Positions 22,697 through 35,479 of a stretch of DNA of 64,000 bases are shown here, piece after piece. Origin of the DNA: Chlorokybus atmophyticus (Eukaryota; Streptophyta; Chlorokybophyceae; Chlorokybales; Chlorokybaceae); assembly GCA_009103225.1 (NCBI GenBank), contig RHPI01002955.1:30486-94485 (forward strand). The letters are read 5' to 3'. Under the pieces are notes generated by a model. That model did no database searches and was not told the origin of the DNA. It worked only from the letters and a program-made list of their open reading frames with translations. Each line of letters begins with the position of its first letter. The stretch's first letter is position 1. The position numbers and the translations under genes were made by a program.

Positions 22697-22697
22697 N

Positions 22698-23200
<503 letters not shown>

Positions 23201-23245
23201 AGTAGACCCCAAGGGTAAGTTTGTGAAAATATTGCATATACTAGA

Positions 23246-23650
23246 TATGTACACTTACATGCGAACAATGTACCGTCATTGCGCAACACTATATATGTAT
23301 ATAGTGGCAACAGAGTGATTTTATCTTTAGCTACATTCTCATGTACCTTGTACGTATGCAACATTTTGTCCTGTAACTCTCAGTATAAATGTGTGCGCGC
23401 GCGCGCATATATCATGCATGTCTGAGTAATGTCATGAGTTTATGCATGTATGTATGGGTAACATCATGAGAACAATGCAATAACAAGCATGTTCACTTAT
23501 TTGCAAACAATGTACCGCCAATGCGCAACACCATACATAGTTGCAACAGAGTGCTTTTGACATTAGACACATTCTCATGTACTTATGCAATACATTGTTC
23601 TGTAACTCTGCATGTGAGTGTGTGAATATGTGTGCGCGCATATAACATAT
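23246..23650. repeat. direct duplication of about 165 bp, 242 bp apart
   Basis: CGAACAATGTACCGTCATTGCGCAACAC (key start at about 23262) recurs diverged at about 23504, and the similarity runs on through ACATTCTCATGTAC and CTGTAACTCT to a TGTGCGCGC tract in both copies. 23392-23406 and 23706-23721 are alternating GC runs (potential Z-DNA). Confidence 0.7.
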
Positions 23651-24407
23651 AAAACCAATATAATACATGCACATACACATGTATACATGTTTTTATGCTG
23701 TATGCGTGCGCGCGCGCGTGTGTGATGATAAATATAAAAGCATGGGGCTACAAAGAAGAATATACCTCACGCTCGCTCTGTGCACGCGATCACACACATG
23801 CGCATGAGGTGTTCGTATACTAAAATTATACACCATAAAGTCGTTAAGGTAATGATTGGTGCGAGTTAGCTGTCACGCCTAGCATGCAAGGCCTGAATAC
23901 TCTCAACTGCTATGTCGTGACGTATGACAGCATGGTTGAATGGGACTCCTACTCCTTACTATCCATAGGTTTACAGGATACGTGAGCAACCGATATGTGT
24001 GCAGTACCCAACTGCAGCGCTCATGCAATCAGCCTTTGTGCTCGTTGAGTCGTGAGCAAGGTACACTGTGCAGTGCATTAATGAGCAGCTAGCACGTTGT
24101 TGGTCAGTGTCTTCTAACAAGACATGTTGTAAGTACGTGTCATATCTACATATCGATGTCACAACGTGCAAATACCGTTGTCTGTTGAGGACATGCATGG
24201 TCAGGAGATAAGACCGCTAGCACACGCGAACCAATAAGGCAATGTGCTGTAAGGTAAGCGCATGGCCATGCGGGAAGGCCATTGTGGGAAGTGATTTAGG
24301 CTAAGCCACAAGGTATTTGGCATGTACTAGTAGTATTGTGTTGCCTGACAATGAGGCGGGGTGCTTAGCTATTTCGGGGCCTTCTTCCCCCTTCTGGTGA
24401 GAATAGT
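23651..24407. other. no gene seen
   Basis: Spacer without recognisable coding up to the ACCGA target duplication of the family B element (24408-24412). Confidence 0.4.
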
Positions 24408-24412
24408 ACCGA

Positions 24413-25065
24413 TGTAACAAAGTTGGTATTACACTTACTACTAAGCTAAATTTCTAGCCCTTTTACCCCAAAACAGCCCTGTTTAACAGGCCTGACGCGT
24501 TATGCGTATATAAAGTTCCAAATCGCCGGGTTATTCCCACATCAAGGGCGTGTGTTATAAAGGTCACGTAAGCATTATGCGCTGACATTTGACCACCGTT
24601 GACAGTTTCTATGCGCCGACGCAGTTTTAAACAGCTAATACACATGTTCTAGGCATGTGTTGGCGGTGTAGTCAACATAGTTGACTTCTACAATATTAGT
24701 ATAGCCTCTTAGGTATATAAGTAGCTAGTATACTGCTAGGAAGGGAGGTTGGACCAAACGGAAATTAAGTTATTTGCCCTTGTTGTGGACGGTGTGTGCG
24801 TGCTTGTGTAGTTTGCATCCATGGTGCGAGTGTGCGCGTGGGTTTGCTTTTGCTACAGCTCTTGCACGGAACAGACTGCCCCCACAAGCTTTGAGGCGCC
24901 TACATTGCCCTCAAGGTGTTCAACCCCACGGTGCGAATACTGTTGTTGATTGATTGCGAGTAGGTGCACGTGTGATAGCGCCATTGGTGTGCTCTGTTGC
25001 ATCCTAGCTCGTTCATCAGGCTGGTTGCTCTGGTGAGGTGTTCAATCAGCACGAGCATTGTTACA
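24413..25065 (+). repeat. 5' LTR, family B
   Basis: TGTAACAAAG ... TTGTTACA. TATATAAAG at 24507-24515 is the probable promoter box. Ends fixed by the target duplication and by the primer-binding site that follows. Confidence 0.95.
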
Positions 25066-25068
25066 TTT

Positions 25069-25080
25069 TGGTATCGGAGC
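25069..25080 (+). promoter_or_regulatory. primer-binding site, initiator tRNA-Met type
   Basis: TGGTATCGGAGC, three bases after the LTR, differs by one base from the TGGTATCAGAGC site common in plant LTR elements primed by the 3' end of initiator tRNA-Met. Confidence 0.85.
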
Positions 25081-25119
25081 TAGTTTTGCAGGTGGTTATT
25101 AGGTGAATAGCCACATATA

Positions 25120-26226
25120 TTGACCCTTGTTACATCGGACACTTTTCCTCTGCCCACCATGGTGAACAACACCCAATGCATCAAGGTGCTGAGTAAGCAG
25201 CTCCAAAGCTTGATGGCTCGCCTTACCACCAATAAGGAGCGTTTACAAGTAGCTGAGGAGGCTGCCAATTCTGCCAACCAAAGCGCGTTCGCTGCAGAGG
25301 AGCGTCTACGTGCGGTGGAGGGGCGCTCAGCAACCTCTTTGGATGGAGTTGCTGCAGTGTCACCAGGTGCTGGAGGTTCTATTACGTCACCCTCCCATCA
25401 ATTTAAGCCAGCAAAACCGGACTTCTATCACGGTCAACGAGATGAGGACAAAGTTGATGCGTATTTATTTCATTATCGGCAGTACGTCGATCTTGCGCGT
25501 GTCCCATCGCATCAGCACGTCGTTGCTTTGGCCATGTATCTGCGAAATGCTGCATTGACATGGTGGAGGTCTTATTTGTCTCGTGTGGAGAGTGGAAATG
25601 CTCCAACGCTGTCAACCTTTGAAGAGTATGATGCGGAAGTGCGCAGGCAATTTGTTCCCATTACTAGTAAGCAAAGTGCTCGAAATCGCCTTCACGCATT
25701 GACTCAAATGACATCCGTTGCTGTCTACACGGAGAAGTTCTTGCACATGACTCTGTTTATCCCCGGCATGACTGATGAGGAGCGCTTGAACAAGTTTGTT
25801 CGTGGGCTCAAGCCACACATTCGCCTGGAAGTTGCGAAGTCTGATCCGGCCACTCTGCAAGATGCTATCAAGCGAGCGGAGCGTGCGGATGCTCTTCTTC
25901 AAAGATCTTTCTCTCAGTCCCGACCTGCTTCGCATGTGCGGCCTGGTCAACCATCACGCTACGAGGTGAAGTCATATGCTGCTGCTGCAAGTAGTGATGC
26001 TGATAGAGAGGAAAAAGGCGATGTTCCTTCTCTTGCTGCAACCTTTCAGCGTGCTGCTAAAGGCACCCATTCACGTGGTTTTTTTTGCTGGAATTGTGGA
26101 GACAAGTTCCACAAATTTACTGCTTGCAAAGAGTCTCGTCGACCTGAAGGAGTACTCCCCTTCAAGCCCAAGCATCTGAATGCGACAAGCAGCATCAAGC
26201 AGCAGGAAAACGGTCAGTCTCAGTAG
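25120..26226 (+). CDS. gag polyprotein, family B
   Basis: 368 codons, unbroken. The N-terminal 70 residues look coiled coil (KERLQVAEEAANSANQ). The capsid-like region has the retrotransposon gag pattern (FYHGQRDEDKVDAYLFHY, AALTWWRSYL, RRQFVP, FVRGLKPHIR). A CCHC zinc knuckle (CWNCGDKFHKFTAC, C-x2-C-x4-H-x4-C) near residue 325 would bind RNA. Gag packages element RNA into particles in the cytoplasm. The first ATG after the primer site was chosen; pol lies in another frame after a 26-bp gap, so pol expression would need frameshifting or reinitiation. Confidence 0.92.
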   Translation: MTLVTSDTFPLPTMVNNTQCIKVLSKQLQSLMARLTTNKERLQVAEEAANSANQSAFAAEERLRAVEGRSATSLDGVAAVSPGAGGSITSPSHQFKPAKPDFYHGQRDEDKVDAYLFHYRQYVDLARVPSHQHVVALAMYLRNAALTWWRSYLSRVESGNAPTLSTFEEYDAEVRRQFVPITSKQSARNRLHALTQMTSVAVYTEKFLHMTLFIPGMTDEERLNKFVRGLKPHIRLEVAKSDPATLQDAIKRAERADALLQRSFSQSRPASHVRPGQPSRYEVKSYAAAASSDADREEKGDVPSLAATFQRAAKGTHSRGFFCWNCGDKFHKFTACKESRRPEGVLPFKPKHLNATSSIKQQENGQSQ

Positions 26227-26252
26227 ACATTGGGGCTACTACTGAGACTAGG

Positions 26253-28172
26253 ATGCAGCCTCATGTGCGGACAGCTGAGTTGTTTACTGCATCTGCTTGC
26301 GATGGAGTTGAGTTGCACACGCATGCCCATGCGGGATTAATGATCCTCGAAGCCCAAGTCGGAGGTCACGATGGTCATTTTCTCGTCGATTGTGGCGCGA
26401 CGCACAACTTCCTCGATATCGAGTTTGCTCGCAGACATTCCTTACTGTCTAGCATTACTAGTGGCACCGTTATGTTCCCTGATGGGCATTGTGCTATGTC
26501 GGAGTTGAGCAACCGGGTATTGGTCGAGCTTACTCCAACCATAGATGATTTTCTGCAGTTCACTTGCACGTTGCTGCGTGGCAAGTATGTTGGCATTCTT
26601 GGCATGCCTTGGCTCGAGCTGCGAAACCCTTCTGTTGACTGGAGATTGAAGACGTTGTGTGTCCCTGTGGCACCTTCTTCATCTGCCATCATTTCAGCTA
26701 TGGGAGTTGACACATCTAGCCGGTACGCTTTATCTGTTACATGCCCATGCTCGACGGTTGTTCAGCAATGCACGCATCTACCGTGCGGGTATGTACGATC
26801 GGCTACACCGCATGTTGTCAATAACTCCACTGCTGTTGTCTCTGCTGTTGCTGATGCTCCGAAGAGGGATCGGCTTGAGACTATCATGCTGTCATCTCGT
26901 TGTGAATCCTTGACCAATAGAGCTTGTCACAAAGTTGAAGGCAGGCGTTTGAGACTTAGGCGCTCTCGTCCCGATCATGATGATGGGTCGTTGCTTTGTG
27001 CCCTCTCCCCTGCGAACTTTATGAGGCAAGTGTGCAGCAATGCAACGGACGGCTTGCTGTGTGTTATTAAGAAACGCAAGTATGATGGTGTTGCTGAGGA
27101 GACAAGTGGTGAGACTTCACGCACTCCGGAGTTGAAGACGCTGTTGCGTGACTTTGCTGATGTGCTGGTTGAAGGTCTACCCAGTGGTCTACCTCCAAGG
27201 AGACATGTTGATCACAGTGTGGAGTTGCTTCCTGGTGATCACAATCGCCATGTTTAAGATGTCCCCTGCTGAGGTGGCAGAAGCAGAGCGGCAAGTGCAG
27301 GACTTGCTGCACAGAGGTCTGATACGGCCCTCAAAGTCATCTTACGGTGCACCGATCCTGTTTGCAAGGAAGAAAGATGGCAAGCTGCGAATGTGCATTG
27401 ACTACCGTGGCTTAAACCGCATCACCAAAAAGAACAGATTCCCGCTGCCACGTATTGATGAATTAGAGCAATTGTCTGGATCTGCATTCTTCAGCAAGAT
27501 TGACTTGGCTGGTGCTTATCATCAAGTACGAGTTGCGGATGAGGACATTGAAAAGACTGCTTTCAACACTCGATATGGGCATTACGAATGGTTAGTCCTG
27601 ACCTTTGGTATGACAAACGCCCCAGCTACATTTCAGGTAATGATGAATGCGGTTTTCCGAGATTTGCTCGGCAAAGGAGTACTTGTCTACCTCGACGACA
27701 TCCTGGTGTACAGTACGACATTGAAGCACCTTGAGCTATTGAAGCAGGTGTTGCAACGTCTGCGAGAACACCAGTTATACGCACAACTCCCAACGTGTGA
27801 GTTTCTTCTTGATGAGGTGGAGTACCTTGGCCATGTTGTATCTGCTACTGGCATCCGTCTTAATCCACGAAAGATACAAGTTGTACGTGATTGGCCTGAC
27901 CTTACTACCAAAGCTGAGGTACAATCTTTCCTTGGACTTGCGGGGTACTACAGGCGCTTTATTGCCAACTACTCTCGCATTGCTGTTCCCCTTACCGCTC
28001 TTACTGCTGATAAGGCCAAGTTTCATTGGGGACTTGAGCAAAAGCAGGCTTTTGAGCAGTTGAAGATGGCATTGACTTCAACTCCTGTATTACTGTACCC
28101 CCACCCTTACCTTACACCATTACAACTAGTAGTGCAGATTCGAGGACGAAGCTTCTGTAAGCGGGGAGGAGT
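26253..28172 (+). pseudogene. gypsy pol: protease and reverse transcriptase, truncated
   Basis: The first frame (to 27257) holds a retropepsin-like site LVDCGATHNFLD near 26387, with Cys where Thr or Ser is usual. It ends at a frame change near 27240: compared with the minus-strand copy at 63.8 kb, about 11 bases are missing between LLPGDH and FKMSP. RT follows in the next frame (LRMCIDYRGLNRITKKNRFP, KIDLAGAYHQ, and the catalytic YLDD near 27690). It continues into the connection region (QSFLGLAGYYRRFI, PVLLYPHPYL) and then jumps at about 28137 to the pol tail (FEDEAS in another frame). RNase H and integrase are deleted. Not able to move on its own. Confidence 0.92.
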
Positions 28173-28825
28173 TGTAACAAAGTTGGTATTACACTTGCTT
28201 TTAAGCTAAATTTCTAGCCCTTTTACCCCAAAACAGCCCTGTTTAACAGGCCTGACGCGTTATGCGTATATAAAGTTCCAAATCGCCGGGTTATGCCTAC
28301 ATCGAGGGCGCGCGTTAAAAAGGTCACGTAAGCGTTATGCGCTGACATTTGACCACCGTTGACAGTTTCTATGCGCCGACGCAGTTTTAAACAGCTAATA
28401 CACATGTTCTAGGCATGTGTTGGCGGTGTAGTCAACATAGTTGACTTCTACAATATTAGTATAGCCTCTTAGGTATATAAGTAGCTAGTATACTGCTAGG
28501 AAGGGAGGTTGGACCAAGCGGAAATTAAGTTATTTGCCCTTGTTGTGGACGGTGTGTGCGTGCTTGTGTAGTTTGCATCCATGGTGCGAATGTGCGCGTG
28601 GGTTTGCTTTTGCTACAGCTCTTGCACGGAACAGACTGCCCCCACAAGCTTTGAGGCGCCTACATTGCCCTCAAGGTGTTCAACCCCACGGTGCGAATAC
28701 TGTTGTTGATTGATTGCGAGTAGGTGCACGTGTGATAGCGCCATTGGTGTGCTCTGTTGCATCCTAGCTCGTTCATCAGGCTGGTAGCTCTGGTGAGGTG
28801 TTCAATCAGCACGAGCATCGTTACA
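28173..28825 (+). repeat. 3' LTR, family B
   Basis: TGTAACAAAG ... TCGTTACA, 653 bp, preceded by the purine tract GCGGGGAGGAG (28161-28171) that would prime plus-strand synthesis. Confidence 0.95.
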
Positions 28826-28830
28826 ACCGA

Positions 28831-31235
28831 TGTGTTATGTGTATGTGTTGGGCGTGGAGGTGCAGCTTGAAAGAAGGGCGCCTCTCCTTGCTGCACTTGG
28901 TGGTGAAGCCATCAACAGCTGAGTGTTGCCTTACTCATTCGATAACCCCTCAAACATAATCCCCTACAATGGAATTGAAGGGAACCTTATGAAGGGGGGG
29001 GGGGGGGGGGGGGGGNATACGGTTTGCCATGCTATGGGCAATACGAGATATTCTTGTATGAGTAACGTGAACATGGCAACAATCTTTTGATACACTAATT
29101 ACAAGTGCGGCGAATTACAATATAGCATTCACTCACAACTTATGTAACATTTTAACAGTATACAGTATTTGATTCGCAATGAGTAATACACGATATGAAT
29201 ATGTAATGTATTGTTGTAAGAGATGGCATTCGGGTTATGTTAATGTACGCGTAGTATAAAAGTATAAACATGAAACGTTGTATGAAAAATGCAACCTTAT
29301 GTTGTCTCCTTGCCACTATGTATGCGATACCGTATGTGACGTTAATCCTTATTGATAAGGAGATTGTTCAAGGTGTATGCAACGGCATGCAATATACTAT
29401 CACAGTTTTTACTCAAGAACAGTAGGATGTAAGCTCGTGTTGACTCTCTACGAATGTACGCACTATGTGTCATCAGCATGTCAATCTTTGTCAGCGAGAC
29501 ATTCAATTGCTTTTAAGTTGCATAAAAGTCATATTGCAACCCGGTTTCGTAAACCGGGTATCATTAGCAAGGAGACATCTATTCATTATTTGACTATTGC
29601 TGATTATCAAACAAGTAACATTAATAAGCGAAAAGAGTTAAAAATTGAGGTACGCTTACTGGCATTGCGCAGATACATGCATATATGAGGCACCCTGGTG
29701 TGCTATTGCTGGGTTGCTCGCATGGTGTCTTGCCGCACTACATTTTGTGGTGCTCACACATGAAAAAAACGGCAATTTCGGGACTTTTAAGGTTTTCAAC
29801 AACATACCAGCAGAAAAAATCAATTGTCCCCAAATTGTCAATGAGATTTATGTGTAGCCTGAGAGCCTCTGAATTTAATCAATGAACTTGTTGTACCGTA
29901 TTATAAGTGTTGCTAAACTTCCTCTTAGCAAAGAGGGCTATATTTGAAGATGTAAGCCTTACATTGCAAGCACGAGGACTTGAGTAGTCCTTGTGCTTGT
30001 ATATATGCTAAATAGTTTTATACGAACAAGCAAGTAAGTGAGTTGAAACAAACCTCTGTGGACGTCAATGATATGGTATAATGCATAAGGGAATGGCTTC
30101 TCACCGCTCATTACGACAACACGCGCAAACATTAACATTGTTAATAATGTAGCATACAATCGAATTGCAGCTCGTGCGGGACTTTAATGCATGCTTCATT
30201 GCAAAACGGCAGGCGACGGGGGTGGCTTATGCGTTCTTTGCGGGTGGGATGCAACATTGCATAGCTCACCACCGCCATGCCCAATAACAAGTGCAAAGCT
30301 ATTTGTGCGCAGTGTCCAGTCATATACTCACATGCACAGTGTCGTGTCTTCTATGCATATGCGTATACGCAATTAGCTCAGCTAGTAGTACCCAGATGCT
30401 TGTGTATGCATGGCTAATATTGGTTGTTACATTATTGCCAGTGGGTGGGGGTTGAGGTTCTTTGAGTTCAGTTCTAGGATTCCATAAGATCATAAGTTCA
30501 TCAGCGTGCATTGTATGCGCTTCATGACCTTATATATCATTGTCTTTTTGTAACGCGCATACTTGCTACTATATGTACACGCGTGACGTGTGCACGCCAC
30601 TACGTAAAAGATGTGCATGCCTGCTATGGCCTGAGCAATGCAGCTAACGCTCCTCCGACAACATTGCATGTGTAAGCTAGCATATTCATAAAACTTGTGA
30701 GCTGTCGCCTGTAGGCAAATGGCAAGCTCAAGTTTGGCTTTTGAGCCCAAACCAATAGCCCCCTCGACGAGCTCGGCAAGTAAGGAGCGCTTCTTCTCAT
30801 GCAACTTGCTGGTGGATGCCGGACCATCATCGATTCACGGGTTTCAATCCCACAAAGCAAGAGAACGCGGCATGTGCATCGCGATCATCAAGAGCTGTCA
30901 CCATTGACTCACACAGGAGCTGGTCACCTGCAAGCAAGTTGGGTGTCTATACGAACTTCAACTCCTCCTTAAAGTTAATTTGAAAGGGACATGGGTTACC
31001 CAACTCTGTCATGAAATGTTGCATTGTCTTGTACTGGCTTCGTAGCAGCTGCAACTTGTAGTGGCAACATGTCTTAATGTCTACCGACATAGCTTGATAA
31101 CGTTATGAAGCGCAGTAAAACTACCATTTCTCGAAAGCAATTGATAAGCATGTTTAGAGACCATCAAGCTGATTGTTATATTGCATTGCATTGCGCCACA
31201 ACTTTGCAAAGCGGAACTTTGAGAACTCACGTGAC
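28831..31235. other. no gene recognised
   Basis: AT-rich spacer. A G22 run ends at an N (28994-29016). A minus-strand open stretch at 30490-30804 (LVEGAIGLGSKAKLELAI) has a slight coding look but no recognised family. 30720-30870 overlaps it on the other strand. Confidence 0.35.
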
Positions 31236-31237
<2 letters not shown>

Positions 31238-31274
<37 letters not shown>

Positions 31275-31283
31275 AGGAGGAGG
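31238..31283. repeat. (GGC)n microsatellite
   Basis: About a dozen GGC units followed by GGAGGA units. ORFs through it (poly-Gly, poly-Ala, poly-Arg) are not genes. Confidence 0.9.
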
Positions 31284-31659
31284 CAATGGAGGGGATGAGG
31301 GCGATGAGGTGGGCCTCCACGAATTGAAATCCGCGCTATAGAGCTCCCGTTGAATCTCAATCGTTCGCAGGGCAATTGCGCAGACCACAGCTCACTACTT
31401 GCGTGGCTTGACTTTTCCCCTAGCCTGTTTTGCCGCTCACCATGGACGCGGCCAGGACGTTAATCTTACTTAAGGCTTGGAGCGGGCGCGATCAGACTCG
31501 CTAATAGCCCCTCTCGCACCCGAATTTTTTGACCCACTATGCTGGAGAGGCTTCTCCTCCCCTGCCAGCTTCCCTGCTAGGGCTGAAGCCGGGGGAATGA
31601 AAGTCGGTAGATGCGCAGCACCCTCTCGCGTAGCAGGCCGGCTATGCACACGGAATTTT

Positions 31660-31890
31660 TTCCACGGACCAGCCATGGTCCGCACGTACGGACCAGGGCC
31701 AAAACGCGGCTTGGGGCCCGGACCAGGGCCGCCCGCCTTGGTCCGAACACGGGGACCAAGCCTGGTCAAAAAATGCGGGTTTGTCACGCTTGGTCCCGGG
31801 ATCAGGACTAGCCGTGGTCTCGGTACAAAACCGATGAAAATGGACCATACATGGTTCTTTGTATTTTATTTGGGGACCATCATTGGTCTG
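31660..31890. repeat. cluster of GGACCA / TGGTCC inverted motifs
   Basis: Repeated short inverted pairs such as CGGACCAGCCATGGTCCGC, GGTCCGAAC ... GGGACCAAG and GGACCATACATGGTTC. Same motif as inside the ends of the element at 53698-55648 and at 42480-42900. Probably one sub-terminal region of a related CACTA-like element whose partner end I could not place. Confidence 0.65.
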
Positions 31891-32756
<866 letters not shown>

Positions 32757-33125
32757 TCCCGCCTACACACACCTCTTGTGGCCTTGGAGAGCGAAATCCG
32801 CTCACTCCCGCCAGGTCCACGAGCCAGAGCTTGCCGGGGAATACATCCTGGTGTGCAACAAGCAGGGTAGAGTAGACAGAGTTAGTGGTTGAGGCAGCGC
32901 TTTACGCTTTACGCAGCAATAAGCATAGCATAAAGAAATATATGCGTGTGGTCTCTCGGTTGGTGCGTGTCATTGTGTGCTTGAACACAACAGGCATGAG
33001 CTGGAAACCAAAGCATGTGCATGTGTTTGCACTTGATCAATGCGCATATGTCATACAAACATGCGCGCGCACGCATGAACACACATATGGGCTAGATTCC
33101 ATTGAGTATCGCTGTCTTATAAGCG
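32757..33125. other. no gene seen
   Basis: Non-coding by inspection; contains a CGCGCGCACGC stretch near 33063. Confidence 0.35.
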
Positions 33126-33445
33126 GCATTGGTTAGTGCCGTCGCCGATCTCGTTTATAGTGACTGCCTCATAAGTTACACTACTCAATGCAGCATATGA
33201 GGCAGTTACTGTCGGAATTGCCTATAGTAACTGCCTCATAGTCTGCACTGAATAGTGCAGCCTATGAGACGGCTGCGGTAGATCTATGAGCCATTCTAAC
33301 TTGTGTGCATGTGTGCATGATGAAAAGCCCATCGGAGAGAGTAAGAGACCATGCATGCTTGCAAACATGCCCGCGTGTGTGCGCTTGCGCGTGTACTTGC
33401 GGATGCGCGAACATATCCTCCCCCTCCCCTTACCTCTCCGCTCAC

Positions 33446-33537
33446 CTTGCGATGCAGCAGGTGCATCTGATTTGCCTCCAGTCCCGCACCCTGTGAAGAG
33501 CAGCAGCATCGCGCTCCCCAGCGACAGTGATGTCGCC
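33446..33537 (-). pseudogene. kinase-like exon fragment, copy 3
   Basis: Minus-strand reading ITVAGERDAAALHRVRDW ends at a splice-donor-like AAG followed by GTGAG. It aligns with the clearer copy at 34565-34652; the middle is diverged. Confidence 0.4.
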
Positions 33538-34012
33538 GATCGCATGCAGTGCCTGTTTCAAACACATGTACGGTGTTACATACGATTGTGTACGTGCACA
33601 AGCAGTCGCGTACGCACACCTTAGCACAGGCGTATGCATGCATGCACGCACGTGTGTGTGCATGCGCGCTCGCACACACATGCACGGTGCATGCGTGTAC
33701 TCTGGGTGCGTATATGCATGTGTGCACGTGTGTGCACGGACAGCGCCTATGCTTTCTAGTCTACAAGTGCAGCTGGCTCATGGGCCGCAATAATCAGGGT
33801 GGTCTATGAGCTAGCCTATAGCAACTGCCTCATAGACACTGGTCAGTGCAGCGCACTGACCAGTGCTTATGAGCCAGCCTCATAGGCTGCACTATGAAAG
33901 CGTGTAGCCCAACAAATGTGTGCACTCAGGCACGCACCGTTGCGCACTCATGCGCCTGACACACACCAATTGCACAAACGCACACACTCATGTGCAAACA
34001 CACTCATCGCAC

Positions 34013-34066
34013 CTTGACGAGGCCGAGGGCACGGAGCTGGGGCGAGTAGTGCTTGCGTACGCAGAG
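34013..34066 (-). pseudogene. exon-like fragment, possibly of the same kinase gene
   Basis: 54 bases between an acceptor-like GTGCACAG and a donor-like AAG followed by GTGCGA encode LCVRKHYSPQLRALGLVK in one phase-0 frame. It lies between kinase-like fragments on the same strand. Family assignment is weak. Confidence 0.3.
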
Positions 34067-34564
34067 CTGTGCACCACACAAACTTCTCTCGTTTAGCAGC
34101 GAGTTGCTAATTAAGCTTGGGGGGCAGTCCGCATACCTGCACGTGTGCTACTGCGTGACCGCATGCACATGCGTACAATTGCATGCGCGCATGCTTGTAT
34201 GTGTATGCGTGCACGTCTTTTGTAAGGAGAGAGGGGGGAGGGGGGGGGCACCTGTTCAAATGCATAACTGCCTCATGGGCCGCACTGGACATTCAGTGCG
34301 GCCTATGAGGCAATTGCTGGCGCATGGGCCGCACTCGACAGACTGTCAGGCATGCAGTGCCTAATGAGTGCGGTTATGAGCTCAAACTGGACCAGTATAT
34401 GCACGTGTTTGTACGTGTGTGTGCCAATCCAGACATGTGCACTTGGATGCGTGCATGCATGCGTGTGTGCAGGTGCTTGCGCATGCACGTGCATACGTGC
34501 GAAAGCGCGCACGCCCCCCCCCCNCGAGTCTCTCTTATTTTTTCCCTTTCCCTCCCCCGCTCAC

Positions 34565-34652
34565 CTTGAGGTCCAGCTGCAGCACCCCTCGGTCATGCAC
34601 CGTGCGAATGGCAGCAGCGTCAGGCTGTCCCCACCGATGGTGACACCCTAGA
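34565..34652 (-). pseudogene. kinase-like exon fragment, copy 2
   Basis: On the minus strand the frame AAAIRTVHDRGVLQLDLK resembles the protein-kinase catalytic loop region (H-x-R-G-V-x-x-x-D-L-K) and ends at CTCAAG followed by GTGAG, a good donor. Upstream VTIGGD lies in a neighbouring frame, so there is an indel. An N is 40 bases away. No complete kinase is present. Confidence 0.45.
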
Positions 34653-35370
34653 TAAGCACTGCACTGTTCATTGCGCGGCTTAGGGGGCAAGCCCTACGCC
34701 TGGCAAGGGTGTTTTAATAGTGTTGAGGACATGTGTTTTTTTTGTATGACCAGAGCCACAGACACGCACGCATGAACACGCACACGAGCGCACCTGCAAG
34801 TACCCAGCGCGGGCAGCGCGTTGAGTAGGTGGGGACAAGCGCGTGTGTGTTGGCAAGTGCACATGCGTGTGTGCTTGCATGTCAAAGACCCTCCATCTCA
34901 ATCAGGCCGTGTCGTCGGGGCCCGGCAGCAGCCTGTGGCACCCTGCGTATTAGACACAAACATTGTCATAGACCGTACATCGGTCTATGGCGCTTTTGAA
35001 CAGCCGTCAATGAGTTCTACAATCCATCGACTAGGCATTATTGCCTCATAGGCTGCACTGTCTAGTGCAGCCTATGAGGCAGGTAATATCTGTCTATAGC
35101 GCAATACTACAAAATGTGTTCGTGACAACGAGCACATGCGTGCTTGCACGTGCATGCCCATAAGCATGCGCATGCATACGCAATTAGTTGGGTAAGTGGC
35201 TGGTGAGTAGGCTCTTGAGCAAACGTACTCGTGGTTGTGAGTACAAGTACAAGCAAGCACTGCTTGCTTAGAACGTGGTTGAACCACGTCCTCAGCTGAA
35301 CCGTTCAGCACACGCAGTTGGGTCATGCACACACTCCCCTCCTTTTCCCTCCCCTTACCCCTCCTCTCAC

Positions 35371-35470
35371 CTTGAGGTCGCAGCAGGTGCATTTACTTGA
35401 AGAGCCTCCCAGTCCCACACCCTGACCAGAACAGCAGCATTGGACTCCCCCCTGACCGACAGTGACGCGT
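35371..35470 (-). pseudogene. kinase-like exon fragment, copy 1
   Basis: Minus-strand AAVLVRVWDWEALQ followed, after about 14 extra bases, by the same GACCTCAAG/GTGAG exon end as in copy 2. Three copies of one exon end within 2 kb point to capture and duplication of a gene fragment. Confidence 0.4.
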
Positions 35471-35479
35471 CGGGTCACC

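Larger units (their letters stand above)
24413..28825 (+). mobile_element. Ty3/gypsy element, family B copy 1, complete LTRs, internal deletion
   Basis: Paired LTRs of 653 bp each, flanked by the 5-bp target duplication ACCGA (24408-24412 and 28826-28830). The internal part is only 3.1 kb: primer-binding site, gag, protease and RT, then directly the polypurine tract. RNase H, integrase and chromodomain are missing, so it is a deletion derivative. By eye the LTRs differ at about 14 sites (about 2%), so insertion was fairly recent compared with the other elements here. Confidence 0.95.
33126..35085. repeat. dispersed hairpins of the TGCCTCATAGGCTGCACT family
   Basis: At least four loci: 33150-33280, 33800-33890, 34262-34370 and 35042-35081. 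The last is perfect: 18-bp arms with the 4-base loop GTCT. 34264-34308 has 19-bp arms with one mismatch, and 33838-33864 pairs ACTGGTCAGTGC with its complement across AGC. They alternate with kinase-like exon fragments and TGTGTGCATGCG-rich text. This resembles the palindromic sub-terminal repeats of the CACTA-like insertions at 48-56 kb. Confidence 0.8.

Noticed and set aside
26253-27257. DCG protease site as a novel active site
   Set aside because: The element is defective and a single Ser/Thr to Cys change may be decay; one copy is not enough.
30368-30388. tRNA gene from TTAGCTCAGCTAGTAG
   Set aside because: Box A-like only; no box B or pairing arms within the next 100 bases.
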